From the NCBI RefSeq assembly GCF_900166965.1, contig NZ_FUZI01000001.1, positions 248,001 through 312,000 of the forward strand: a DNA stretch of 64,000 bases. The letters run 5' to 3'. The notes under the pieces were generated by a model. The model worked only from the letters and a program-made list of their open reading frames with translations, did no database searches and was not told where the DNA came from. The position numbers and the translations under genes were made by a program. Below are positions 45,072 through 53,736 of this stretch, piece after piece; positions within the stretch are counted from its first letter, which is position 1; every line of letters begins with the position of its first letter. The DNA comes from Photobacterium piscicola. Its GTDB lineage: Bacteria > Pseudomonadota > Gammaproteobacteria > Enterobacterales > Vibrionaceae.

Positions 45072-47000
45072 ATGATAGAACAAAGTATGAAAAAAACGGT
45101 GATAAAAGAGCCTTTACCATTAATTGTAGCGGGACCAATTTTACGCAAAGCAACTGCGAAAGAATTAACCCTCTGGTTGGTTACGACACGTCAATTAGAT
45201 GCTGATTTTTGTGTTTTTCTGGGGAAAGATGAGCAGCCTTTTTATGAGGCGAAATTTGATTTAGCGCATCAAATTCAAATTGGTAAGCATGCATGGGTTG
45301 TACTTGCTCATTTTAATGGTAATTTTCCACAAGATATGCCACTTGAATATCAGGTGACAACATCCGAAGGTTTGTTAACTGATCTGGTGCCTGATTTATT
45401 ATACGGTGATGAATCACGATTAAGTGTCATGATTCAACAGCGAGCAGACTATGTATTACATGGCTCTTGCCGTAACCCACATTATCCGAGCAAAGACAGT
45501 TTAGTTGCGGCTGATCATAAAGTAAGTACGCTAGCCTTGAGTGAACGTCCGAGCTTATTAATGATGAGTGGCGATCAAATTTATGCCGATCATGTTGCAG
45601 GGCCAATGTTGGATGCGATTGAACAGGTAACAGCATTGTTAGGCTTACCTGATGAGACGTTTGAACAAGCGCCAATTGCAGATACTACCGCGTTGTATCA
45701 GCATCCTCATAATATTTATGGCCGTGATAAATTATTACCGCATTATGTTAATGATGAAAGTTGGTGGCGACGTTGTTTACCGACAACAACAACCCCTATT
45801 TTTAGTTCTCGCGAATGTGAAAATCATTTAATGAGCTTCAGTGAATTTTTTGCGATGTATTTGTTGGTATGGTCACCAACATTATGGTCGTTTGTCGATC
45901 GTGACCGTTTTGTGCGCAATGGCTATTGTAATGCGGGGGTTGCAGTATCACTGAAATGGCAGCAAACATGGCAACATGAAGCGCCGATTATTGATGATTT
46001 TGTTATGGGGCTAAAGAATGTACGTCGATTAATGGCACATATTCCAACCTATATGATTTTTGATGATCATGATATTACCGATGATTTTCAGCTTAATCGA
46101 GGTTGGGAAAAGGCAGCTCATGATAATTTATTTTCACGCCGTATTATTGGTAATGCTCTGATTAGTTATTGGTTATGCCAAGGGTGGGGTAATGCACCTG
46201 AAAAATTTCCCACTCAGTGTTTAACACTGGCTAGAACATTCTTTGAGCAACCGACATCGCAGGCTCATGATGCGCTAGCGGAGTATTTTTACCGGTTTGA
46301 AGATTGGCACTATACGATAGCGACGGTGCCTAAAGTTGTGGTGTTAGATACCCGTACACGACGCTGGCGCTCTGAATCACATGCTAATCGTCCTTCAGGA
46401 TTAATGGACTGGGAGGCATTAATTGAGTTTCAACAAGAGCTTTTACATGAATCAGCGGTGATTATTGTTTCTGCTGCGCCAATGTTTGGGGTTAAATTTA
46501 TTGAAACATTACAACGGATGATGACCTTGATCGGTCAGCCATTAGTGGTTGATGCTGAAAATTGGATGGCACATCCAGGCTCTGCTAATACGTTATTAAG
46601 TATTTTTACTCATACAAAAACACCCACAACGTTTATCATTTTATCGGGTGATGTACATTACTCGTTTGCTTACGATATAACGCTACGTAATTTGAAAGGG
46701 CAGTTTAAGATCTTTCAAATAACCTGTAGTGGATTGAAAAATGAATTTCCTAATAGATTACTCCGTTTTTGTGATTGGATGGATAGATGCCTTTATAGCC
46801 CTCATTCTCCTCTTAACTGGTTCACTAAACGTAAGCGGTTATTGATAGAGAAGCGAGATCCCGATACTGAAGGACACCATAGATTAATTAATCAAAGTGC
46901 AATTGGTGAATTGTTCCTCGATCAATATGGTACACCATTAATGATTGATATCTTAACAGCTGAAGGCAAGGTTATTCATTTTCCGCCCAAGGTTTCTTGA
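45072..47000 (+). CDS. PhoD-like metallophosphatase
   Basis: 642-residue protein of the alkaline phosphatase D-like family, without a signal peptide or Tat motif, unlike secreted PhoD. Metal-binding blocks in order: GSCRNPHYPSKDS near 125, MMSGDQIYADH near 165, FDDHDITDDF near 330 and LSGDVHYSFAYD near 525. Family members cleave phosphodiesters or phosphomonoesters with Ca/Fe centres; the cytosolic large branch has no assigned substrate. No strong ribosome site precedes ATG 45072; the ATG five codons later is an alternative. It is probably cotranscribed with the LysR gene. Confidence 0.83.
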   Translation: MIEQSMKKTVIKEPLPLIVAGPILRKATAKELTLWLVTTRQLDADFCVFLGKDEQPFYEAKFDLAHQIQIGKHAWVVLAHFNGNFPQDMPLEYQVTTSEGLLTDLVPDLLYGDESRLSVMIQQRADYVLHGSCRNPHYPSKDSLVAADHKVSTLALSERPSLLMMSGDQIYADHVAGPMLDAIEQVTALLGLPDETFEQAPIADTTALYQHPHNIYGRDKLLPHYVNDESWWRRCLPTTTTPIFSSRECENHLMSFSEFFAMYLLVWSPTLWSFVDRDRFVRNGYCNAGVAVSLKWQQTWQHEAPIIDDFVMGLKNVRRLMAHIPTYMIFDDHDITDDFQLNRGWEKAAHDNLFSRRIIGNALISYWLCQGWGNAPEKFPTQCLTLARTFFEQPTSQAHDALAEYFYRFEDWHYTIATVPKVVVLDTRTRRWRSESHANRPSGLMDWEALIEFQQELLHESAVIIVSAAPMFGVKFIETLQRMMTLIGQPLVVDAENWMAHPGSANTLLSIFTHTKTPTTFIILSGDVHYSFAYDITLRNLKGQFKIFQITCSGLKNEFPNRLLRFCDWMDRCLYSPHSPLNWFTKRKRLLIEKRDPDTEGHHRLINQSAIGELFLDQYGTPLMIDILTAEGKVIHFPPKVS

Positions 47001-47101
47001 CTGTAGAATTGCAGTGATTTTACTTGTAAATGACAAAGCTATCATTGTAATATGGTTGTGAATTATTTGTGATTTGTGTCTCGTTAGTAAGTGGAGATTG
47101 T

Positions 47102-47416
47102 ATGCGTTTTTCACAGAAGGTTAGTCTGATGTTAGGCGTATCTTTGTTTCTACTTACACTTTTATTAATTAGTGTTGCAGGACGGACATATAAAACAGAG
47201 ACAGCCATCGGGCGAGTTATTGATACCAATATTGATTTCTTTCAGAAGCAAGATCCGCTTCATTTGCAGGTTATGTCAGAGCAAACAAATAGTATGATTA
47301 ATCTTAAGATTAATGATGGATTATATTGTCCGGTTGGTGCGCAAGTTGTATTTGTAAAAACAACATGCGCATTATTTGGTGATGATGCTTATGAGTTTAT
47401 TTCGTGTGGACTTTAA
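47102..47416 (+). CDS. small single-pass membrane protein, unknown
   Basis: 104 residues. ATG 47102 follows GTGGAG by five bases; the open frame extends upstream to 47069 without support. Residues about 5-26 form one hydrophobic helix (VSLMLGVSLFLLTLLLISVA), then a soluble extracytoplasmic-looking part with three Cys near the C terminus (LYCPVG, TTCALFG, ISCGL), which may form a disulfide. I do not recognise the family. It stands alone, about 100 bp after the PhoD-like gene. Confidence 0.6.
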   Translation: MRFSQKVSLMLGVSLFLLTLLLISVAGRTYKTETAIGRVIDTNIDFFQKQDPLHLQVMSEQTNSMINLKINDGLYCPVGAQVVFVKTTCALFGDDAYEFISCGL

Positions 47417-47790
47417 GGTTTGGTCGTTATTAATAATGCATTAGAGGTTATTATTCTAATTTTATAACGATGCTTTAAATAGAATTAATCTTGAATATAA
47501 TAATTAAAAAATAGAGTGCAAAATAAACAACCTGTTGTTTTTTTGATTCTTTATTGTCAAGATGTGATCTTATCAAGTGTTTTTGAAAATTTATCATTAA
47601 TATTAATAAAGATGAATATAATTTCTCACTTTTATGATTTTATTTTTATAAATAAAACAGATTAAATACCGCAGAATGAAAAAAAATGACCTATTATTGA
47701 CTTTGACATGACGTTAACTAGATATGTTTTTCATACTAATCGTGGATACTGTTAAGGTTATATTTTAATGTGGATTTTACAGGAGTTGAT
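47417..47790. other. AT-rich intergenic region before the lipoprotein pair
   Basis: About 370 bp with long A/T runs. It ends in AGGAG before the next ATG. No open frame, terminator or palindrome of note was found; it probably holds the promoter for the two lipoprotein genes. Confidence 0.5.
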
Positions 47791-48345
47791 ATGAAAAAAA
47801 GTATTATTGCTATCGCTATTGCGGGTTTAGTGCTTGTTGGTTGTGATCAAGCAAGCCAAGATTCGGCAAAAGAATCTGCGGCTTCAGTAAAAGCAACAGC
47901 GGTACAAGTTAAAGATAGTGCTGTTACCACAACAGATGCAGCGCTTGATTCAACAAAACAAGCGTTAAATGATTCTGCTGATGCTGTGAAAAATACCGTT
48001 AACGATGCGGTTGATAAAGTAAAAGAGATGAAGAATGGCGCAGTAGATAGCTCTGATGCAGCAATCACTGATTCTAAGCAAGCAGTATCAGATTCGGCTG
48101 CAAGCATTGAAAATAAAGCATCTGAATTGCAAACAAGTGCAGAAGATACGGCATCTGATGCAATGGATGCATCAAAAGATGCAGCTGACAGTGCTAAAGA
48201 TGCAATGAATAATGCAGCTTCAGATGCTGCTGACACCGCGACGGCAGTAAAAGATAAAACAGAAGCAGCAGCGAGTGATGCCGCTGATATGATGGATAAA
48301 TCTGTTGATTCAGCAGAGAAAAAAGTAACTGATTTAACAAATTAA
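47791..48345 (+). CDS. LEA/apolipoprotein-like repeat lipoprotein
   Basis: 184-residue lipoprotein: signal peptide with lipobox LVGC (Cys18), followed entirely by low-complexity amphipathic helix built from Ala, Asp, Lys, Ser, Thr and Val with repeats such as DSADAVKNTVNDAVDKVKEM and SDAADTATAVKDKTEAAASD. The 11-residue periodicity resembles LEA group 3 and apolipoprotein-like proteins, which protect membranes or proteins under drying, freezing or osmotic stress (known for the class; inferred here). ATG 47791 follows AGGAG. No aromatic residues occur after the signal peptide. It shares a DQA start after the Cys with the next lipoprotein. Confidence 0.75.
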   Translation: MKKSIIAIAIAGLVLVGCDQASQDSAKESAASVKATAVQVKDSAVTTTDAALDSTKQALNDSADAVKNTVNDAVDKVKEMKNGAVDSSDAAITDSKQAVSDSAASIENKASELQTSAEDTASDAMDASKDAADSAKDAMNNAASDAADTATAVKDKTEAAASDAADMMDKSVDSAEKKVTDLTN

Positions 48346-48377
48346 TTCATTTATAGTATTAATTTATATGTTAAGAA

Positions 48378-48416
48378 GCCGAGTGTTATGAACTAATGCT
48401 CGGTTATTCTTTTTTC
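48378..48416 (+). terminator. terminator between the two lipoprotein genes
   Basis: Stem CCGAGTGTT (48379-48387) / AATGCTCGG (48395-48403), nine pairs including two G-T, followed by a T-rich stretch ending in TTTTTT. It lies 15 bp before the next GTG start, so it may act as an attenuator. Confidence 0.65.
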
Positions 48417-48430
48417 ACAAGGAGTCTAAG

Positions 48431-48871
48431 GTGAAAAAAAAATATTTAGTCGCTGCGATGTTTATAATTGCACTTGCCGGTTGTGATCAAGCGAAAGATG
48501 GTGCTAGTGATGCAGCTGCTCAACAAACTGAAGCACATAATGCACAGAACTCATTAGATTGGATGGGCGAATATACTGGTATTCAACCTTGTGGTGACTG
48601 TTCTGGTATTGAAACGAGCTTAACGTTAAATAAAGATGGTACGTTTGTTCTAAATGAAACCTATCAAGGTAAAGAGACGAAACCATTTGTTAATGAAGGT
48701 AAGTTTAAGTGGAATGATCGTGGTGATACCATCACATTAAACCTTACCAGTAACAAATCTGTGAAGTATTTTGTAGGTGAGCATCGTATTTTCCGGCTTG
48801 ATCAAAAAGGCCAGCGTATTACAGGTGATTTAGCAGATGCTTATACCCTGAAACAAAACGATGATAATTAA
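48431..48871 (+). CDS. NlpE-like N-terminal domain lipoprotein
   Basis: 146-residue lipoprotein with a GTG start (AAGGAG upstream). Lipobox ALAGC, then DQAKDGAS, and the NlpE N-terminal domain: GEYTGIQPCGDCSGIETSLTL with the CxxC, and TFVLNETYQGK. NlpE in E. coli signals envelope stress through Cpx, but also has a second domain missing here; this short form is common in vibrios. It is close downstream of the repeat lipoprotein and ends at a terminator. Confidence 0.83.
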   Translation: MKKKYLVAAMFIIALAGCDQAKDGASDAAAQQTEAHNAQNSLDWMGEYTGIQPCGDCSGIETSLTLNKDGTFVLNETYQGKETKPFVNEGKFKWNDRGDTITLNLTSNKSVKYFVGEHRIFRLDQKGQRITGDLADAYTLKQNDDN

Positions 48872-48883
48872 TTTTTAAGAAAA

Positions 48884-48931
48884 TGCCCTGACGTCTTTTT
48901 TATTTTAAAATGGCCATCAGGGTATTTTTTT
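48884..48931 (+). terminator. terminator after the NlpE-like gene
   Basis: TGCCCTGA (48884-48891) / TCAGGGTA (48917-48924) with a 25-base loop and a seven-T run. Confidence 0.75.
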
Positions 48932-48981
48932 ATCTAACGATTATTACTTATAAAGCTGATTACTGTTTATAAAGTAACATG

Positions 48982-49887
48982 TTATTGTGAACGTTGAATT
49001 TCATCATCAACCCAGCGTAATAACTGCTTGATTGCCCGTGATAACACTTGATTCTGGCGCACAATATAGCCCAAACTGGTCGTCGGAAAGTGTGGCAGTG
49101 GTGTGATCGTGGTTTTTAAATGTAATTTAGAATGCAATGAAAAACTGGGAACAATTGCTACTCCAAATCCAGCTTCAGCCCAGTCAATTTGAGCATCAAC
49201 ACTGCCAACTTCCATCACATGGTATTTAGCGAGCTGTAAACTTGGCAATGCTAAATCAATCAATTCACGAGTACGGGTATCATGGCCTAATAAAATTAAG
49301 GTTGGCTCATCTGCCGCAAGTGGTTGATGTTCAATTATTGCTTCAGGGTCTTGCGATAATCGTTGCCAGCGTTCTAATCCATTCCCTAAAGCACACCACT
49401 TAACTTGGCGTAATTCCATAAAATGTAAAGGTTGGCTTTCTTTTTGAGCGATAACAAACCCCAAATCTGCTTTAGCACTTTTTACTAATTCTGTTGCTTG
49501 GGACGAAGTGGTATTAAAAAGAGAAAGATCAATGCCTGGGTATTCTTTTTTAAAGGCTTGAAAAGGGCTGATAAGCAATAAGCGTGAGATAATATCACTA
49601 GCAGCAATGGTAAGTGTACCTTGGTTTAACTCATTGATTGCATTTAGATCTGCTTGGCAAATTTGCAGTTCCATTAAGGTGTTTTCAGCACTTTTAAGTA
49701 ATCGTTCTCCCGCTTGTGTTAAACGAAACGGATTTCTTTCAATTAATTTTACTCGTGTAGTCTGCTCTAATTGTTTTATATGAAGGCTGACATTAGGTTG
49801 GGTCATATGAAGCGCGGCGGCTGTCTTTCCAAAATGCTGATGCTTAGAAAGTGCAACGAATGTATTAAGCCAATGCAAATCTATCAT
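48982..49887 (-). CDS. LysR-family regulator divergent from purA paralogue
   Basis: 301-residue LysR-type regulator: HTH WLNTFVALSKHQHFGKTAAAL with LHMTQPNVSLHIKQLEQ, then the effector domain (GTLTIAASDIISRLLL). It is divergent from the purA-like gene across 175 bp that contain a T-N11-A palindrome, so it most likely controls that gene and itself. The Asn/Ser-rich effector pocket gives no ligand clue. Confidence 0.88.
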   Translation of the reverse strand: MIDLHWLNTFVALSKHQHFGKTAAALHMTQPNVSLHIKQLEQTTRVKLIERNPFRLTQAGERLLKSAENTLMELQICQADLNAINELNQGTLTIAASDIISRLLLISPFQAFKKEYPGIDLSLFNTTSSQATELVKSAKADLGFVIAQKESQPLHFMELRQVKWCALGNGLERWQRLSQDPEAIIEHQPLAADEPTLILLGHDTRTRELIDLALPSLQLAKYHVMEVGSVDAQIDWAEAGFGVAIVPSFSLHSKLHLKTTITPLPHFPTTSLGYIVRQNQVLSRAIKQLLRWVDDEIQRSQ

Positions 49888-49967
49888 TTTTACCTTCTTA
49901 GTTGGGGGGAGACGCTATTACGGCTAGTAACATTACCTAAGTAAAGACAATAACTAATGTACGCTAT

Positions 49968-49982
49968 ATAAGAGATTCTTAT
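49968..49982. promoter_or_regulatory. LysR-type box upstream of purA paralogue
   Basis: ATAAGAGATTCTTAT is a 15-bp palindrome (arms ATAAGA / TCTTAT, centre GAT) with the T-N11-A spacing typical of LysR-type sites, 81 bp before the purA start. Confidence 0.65.
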
Positions 49983-50062
49983 CAAGTTAATAACGATTAT
50001 TGATTATTTTTATTGGGCTATTGAGCATAGGATAACGTCATCGCTTTTGAGGAGTTAAAATT

Positions 50063-51319
50063 ATGTCGTCTATTGTTGTTGTTGGTGCTAACTGGGGTGA
50101 TGAAGGTAAAGGTCGTATTGTTGATTATTTAGCAGACCAAGCTTCAGCGAGTATTCGTTTCCAAGGTGGTAATAACGCAGGTCACACTGTTGTTAACGAT
50201 TTTGGTACTTTTAAACTACACCAATTACCAAGCGGCGTATTTAACCCCGATTGTATTGCTGTTTTAGGCCCTGGTATGGTTATCAGCCCAGAGAAATTAA
50301 GCCTAGAAATTGAAGAAGTAGCAACATCAGGTGTTGAAGTTAAACTTTGTATCTCTGATCGTGCAACACTATGTCTACCATTACACGCACTAGAAGATAC
50401 CCTAGAAGAACAACGTCTAGGTGATGGTGCTTACGGTTCAACTCGTCAAGGTATTGCACCTGCATATGGCGACCGTGTAATGAAGAAAGGTATTCTTGTT
50501 GGTTGGTTAAAGCAGCCAGAAGTATTACTTGAGCGTATTCAATTCATGATGGATTGGAAATTGCCACAGCTTAAAGCGTTATATCCTTCAATGGAGTTCA
50601 CGCAAACAGCCGAAGAAATGACAGAATGGCTTCTTGAAGTGTCTCAACCTTGGCGTGACAGCATTTGTAACGTTACTGAGCCACTAAAAGCATTACAAAA
50701 AGAAGACAAAACATTATTGTTTGAAGCACAGCTAGGTGCTGGTCGTGACTTAGTTTACGGTGAATACCCATGGACTACATCATCTAACGTAACAGCAGCT
50801 TATGCTGGTATCGGTAGTGGTTTACCTGCGCTTCACCCTGAGCGTGTTATCGCGGTTGCTAAATCATTCAGCTCTTCAGTAGGTACTGGTACATTGATCA
50901 CTGCAATGGAAGATCAAGACCAATTCCGTGAAGATGCAAAAGAATTCGGTGCAACAACAGGTCGCCCACGTGATATGGGTTACTTTGATGCAGTTGCAAC
51001 ACGTAATGGTATTGAATTACAAGCAGCAACAGAAATCGCATTAACTAAGATTGACTGCTTAAGTGGCATGAAAGATCTTAAGATCTGTGTTGCTTACAAC
51101 GGTGATCATACTGAAAACCCAATTTGGCCTCAAACTGCATCACTAACAGCAGTTTACGAGCAAATGATGGGTTGGGATGAAGATATCACTGGTTGCCGTC
51201 ATTTTGACGAACTACCAGAAGGTGCACAGCAATATGTACTTCGTATTGAAGAACTAATGGGTGTGCCAGTGAAGATGGTATCAGTAGGTCCTGAGCGTGA
51301 GCAAATGATCCTACGTTAA
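50063..51319 (+). CDS. purA: adenylosuccinate synthetase paralogue
   Basis: 418-residue GTP-dependent ligase of the PurA family, which makes adenylosuccinate from IMP and Asp. Key residues are kept at the E. coli positions: Asp13 in WGDEGKGR and His41 in NNAGHTVV; the Asp-binding loop reads GATTGRPRD, keeping the two Arg equivalent to 303 and 305. It is divergent elsewhere: GGNNAGHT replaces GGHNAGHT, the IMP loop FEGAQG is FEAQLGAG, and SSSVGTGTLITA replaces STRVGAGPFPTE. It is about a dozen residues shorter than typical. It is probably a second copy beside a housekeeping purA. Catalytic Asp13 argues against the phage PurZ function. Confidence 0.85.
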   Translation: MSSIVVVGANWGDEGKGRIVDYLADQASASIRFQGGNNAGHTVVNDFGTFKLHQLPSGVFNPDCIAVLGPGMVISPEKLSLEIEEVATSGVEVKLCISDRATLCLPLHALEDTLEEQRLGDGAYGSTRQGIAPAYGDRVMKKGILVGWLKQPEVLLERIQFMMDWKLPQLKALYPSMEFTQTAEEMTEWLLEVSQPWRDSICNVTEPLKALQKEDKTLLFEAQLGAGRDLVYGEYPWTTSSNVTAAYAGIGSGLPALHPERVIAVAKSFSSSVGTGTLITAMEDQDQFREDAKEFGATTGRPRDMGYFDAVATRNGIELQAATEIALTKIDCLSGMKDLKICVAYNGDHTENPIWPQTASLTAVYEQMMGWDEDITGCRHFDELPEGAQQYVLRIEELMGVPVKMVSVGPEREQMILR

Positions 51320-51341
51320 TCGTAGCGTAATCAAAAATTAT

Positions 51342-51377
51342 AACGGGCGAGTTACTCAGTAACTTGCCCGTTTTTTA
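51342..51377 (+). terminator. terminator after purA paralogue
   Basis: AACGGGCGAGTTAC and GTAACTTGCCCGTT form a 14-bp stem with one G-T pair and a three-base loop, ending in a T-run. Confidence 0.93.
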
Positions 51378-51456
51378 TTTGTTTTATTTATATATAACGT
51401 AAGTAAAAATAATCAATATAAGTGATGTGCTTATTATTAGAATGGCATATTATTAA

Positions 51457-51525
51457 CCTCGAAACCTCGAAACCTCGAAACCTCGAAACCTCGAAACCTC
51501 GAAACCTCGAAACCTCGAAACCTCG
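51457..51525. repeat. octanucleotide tandem repeat (CCTCGAAA)8
   Basis: Eight exact tandem copies of CCTCGAAA (51457-51520) plus a partial CCTCG (51521-51525). It lies between the purA terminator and the pepT stop (51529), directly after pepT on its strand. A clean simple-sequence repeat such as this should vary in copy number. Confidence 0.95.
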
Positions 51526-51528
51526 TCC

Positions 51529-52770
51529 CTACCTCCCATACTGCTCCGCAGTAATACGGATCACATCAACAACCACATCACTTGCCGCTTGTAATGAAGG
51601 TACGGGTAAATACTCATAAATAGAGTGGAAGTTGTGCGCCCCCGTAAAAATATTTGGGCAAGGTAGGCCTTTTTGAGATAACACCGCACCATCATAACCA
51701 CCGCGCATTGGGGTTGTTTTCATTACAATGTTATTGCGCTCATAAGCTTGTTTAGCGATTTCAATCGGAAAACTGGCATTACCTTGTAAACTATTCGCCA
51801 CATTTTGATAGCGATCAGCAAGAGTGATTGAAACTGCTTGTTCTCCCCACAACGCTTGGCAGTTACTCGCTAGTGTAGCTAGAAATTGCATGCGTTGTTG
51901 ATAGCCGTGTTGAGTAAAATCTCTTACATCCATTTTCAATACCGTTTTGGCACTGTTACCACTCATGTCTTTGACCCAATAGTAACCTTCACGGCCATCA
52001 GTGTATTCTGGGGCTTCTCCTGCGGGCAACATAGCAATAAACTTATGCGCCATTAATAATGAATTTTTAAGCTTACCTTTAGCCGACATTGGGTGTGCAG
52101 ATTGACCTGTAAACGTGATGACAACATCCCCTGCGTTCCAGTTTTCATCAACAAACTCACCAATGCCGCAACAATCTAAGGTGTAACCAAAATCAGCCCC
52201 AAAAGTGTCAACATCAAAGGCTTTTGCGCCACGAAGGCCTTGTTCTTCATCAGGAACAAATGCAACTTTAACATCACCATGTTCAATATCAGGGTTGGCA
52301 ATGAGCACTGTTAACGCATGCATAATGGCTGCAATAGCGGCTTTGTCATCTGCGCCTAATAAACTGGTACCGTCGGTGACGATAATATCTTGGTTTTGAT
52401 ATTGGCTAAGTTCAGGAAATTCAGCTTGTTTCAGTACGATATTTAATGCGGGGTTAAGAACAATATCACCGCCAGTATAATTTACGATATGGGCATGAGT
52501 ATCATTGCTTTGTTCCGCACTGGTGTCTAAATGACCAAAGAAAGCCACGGTAGGGATTTTTTTCGCACTATTACTTGGCAACGTTGCCGTAATAATTGCA
52601 CTCTCACGTAAGACAATATCTTGTAAGCCTAATTGAGTTAATTCGGCTGCGATTATTTTAGCTAATTCCATTTGCCCTAGTGATGACGGCATAATACCAG
52701 CGGCACCATTTTCACGATGAGTAGTGGTATTAATACGAGTGTAATTTATAAAGCGATCAACAATATTCAT
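51529..52770 (-). CDS. pepT: peptidase T
   Basis: 413-residue cytosolic M20 zinc aminotripeptidase. Metal and catalytic motifs: FFGHLDTSAEQS, SLLGADDKAAIAAIMHAL, FVPDEEQGLRGAKAFDVD (catalytic Glu pair) and GGYDGAVLSQKGLPCPNIFTGAHNFHS. The length matches PepT. I start at ATG 52770, eight bases after AGGA; an ATG three codons upstream at 52779 overlaps that site. The CCTCGAAA array begins three bases past the stop. Confidence 0.94.
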   Translation of the reverse strand: MNIVDRFINYTRINTTTHRENGAAGIMPSSLGQMELAKIIAAELTQLGLQDIVLRESAIITATLPSNSAKKIPTVAFFGHLDTSAEQSNDTHAHIVNYTGGDIVLNPALNIVLKQAEFPELSQYQNQDIIVTDGTSLLGADDKAAIAAIMHALTVLIANPDIEHGDVKVAFVPDEEQGLRGAKAFDVDTFGADFGYTLDCCGIGEFVDENWNAGDVVITFTGQSAHPMSAKGKLKNSLLMAHKFIAMLPAGEAPEYTDGREGYYWVKDMSGNSAKTVLKMDVRDFTQHGYQQRMQFLATLASNCQALWGEQAVSITLADRYQNVANSLQGNASFPIEIAKQAYERNNIVMKTTPMRGGYDGAVLSQKGLPCPNIFTGAHNFHSIYEYLPVPSLQAASDVVVDVIRITAEQYGR

Positions 52771-53040
52771 TATATTCATCCTGAAGAATAAATTATTGAG
52801 AATGGTGGTTAGTCAGTATTTTACTTATTATTTATTCAGATGAATAAATAATGATAACCAGATAAATGTGACCATTCATGATGAGAGGAATATTTCATTA
52901 TTTATTGTTATTAACAAGAGAATTAATATGATGATCATGGTGTTTTGTGAGCGTGGTAGGATCTTAATCGTGAAGGACATACGAACTAGCCGTTTAACTG
53001 CTCACTCTATATGCTGACAGAACTAATATGGTGGTATTTT

Positions 53041-53172
53041 GTGAAGAAATCAGCGTTACCACAAAAAATGTGTATCGTATGCAAACGTCCTTTTTCATGG
53101 CGGAAAAAATGGCAACGGTGCTGGAATGACGTTAAATATTGCTCTGAACGTTGCCGCCGCCAGCGACATTAA
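53041..53172 (+). CDS. DUF2256 small zinc-ribbon-like protein
   Basis: 43-residue basic protein found by reading the gap. GTG 53041 follows GGTGG by six bases. Sequence [20 protein letters not shown], then [20 protein letters not shown], is the DUF2256 signature with two CxxC-type pairs that could bind zinc. Function is unknown. Its stop overlaps the end of the convergent DUF393 gene by four bases. Confidence 0.82.
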   Translation: MKKSALPQKMCIVCKRPFSWRKKWQRCWNDVKYCSERCRRQRH

Positions 53173-53567
53173 TCTATTTTGCAATTTTTACAGCGTGATT
53201 TTCCCGTAAATAAATAAGAGATTTTGTAGCGATTACGGGCGAAAAACAAATAACATTTATCTGCAAAAAAACGAATAATAGGCCAACGCAGTAATGCTAT
53301 CCATCTCTTCTTTCCTATAGACCTCCAAGCTAGGTAAGTAACATCGAGCCCAAGTAATAATTGTGGTGATTGTTGCGGTTCAGGAAAATATAACCCATGT
53401 AATACTGTTGAAGCGTCAGTAATACTTATATAAGGGAAACGTTGGTTAAAATCAGAGGCAAGAATATCCTCAAAAGAAAGTTGTTGTTGATTATTGTGCT
53501 TTTGTAATTGACGCATTTCCTCAATACAGAGTGGGCAACTACTGTCATAGAATATGATTAATTTCAT
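53169..53567 (-). CDS. DUF393 (DCC-family) thiol-disulfide protein
   Basis: 132-residue protein with [13 protein letters not shown] near residues 6-18: this DxxCPLC is the DCC motif of the thioredoxin-like DUF393 family. The middle has [17 protein letters not shown] and a hydrophobic stretch, and the tail has CKNC. Family members are predicted oxidoreductases. In other bacteria DUF393 and DUF2256 genes often neighbour photolyase-type genes; no photolyase is visible here. The ribosome site AGGAGG precedes ATG 53567. Confidence 0.83.
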   Translation of the reverse strand: MKLIIFYDSSCPLCIEEMRQLQKHNNQQQLSFEDILASDFNQRFPYISITDASTVLHGLYFPEPQQSPQLLLGLDVTYLAWRSIGKKRWIALLRWPIIRFFADKCYLFFARNRYKISYLFTGKSRCKNCKID

Positions 53568-53736
53568 AATGTCCTCCTAATCTCTATTAATAATAGCGAC
53601 TAATCGTTATTCTTTTGCTGATTTTATAATTTAAGGTTACATCGACTGTAAAACCTAGGATAATAACGGCAATCTATCGTTAATTATCTATAGATGATGA
53701 TTAATGAGAAAAATTTAAACTGCTAGGATATTGATT

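Noticed and set aside
47847..48236. 129-residue minus-strand open frame rich in Ala and Ser
   Set aside because: Shadow of the repeat lipoprotein; the plus frame has a ribosome site, signal peptide and lipobox.
50063..51319. PurZ-type 2-aminoadenine synthesis gene
   Set aside because: The catalytic Asp13 of PurA is present, and no phage genes or modified-purine partner genes are nearby.
51457..51525. CRISPR or phage attachment repeat
   Set aside because: Pure 8-bp tandem repeat without spacers and without any integrase gene nearby.
51422..51619. 65-residue open frame across the octanucleotide repeat
   Set aside because: No ribosome site, low complexity, and it runs into the 3' end of pepT on the opposite strand.
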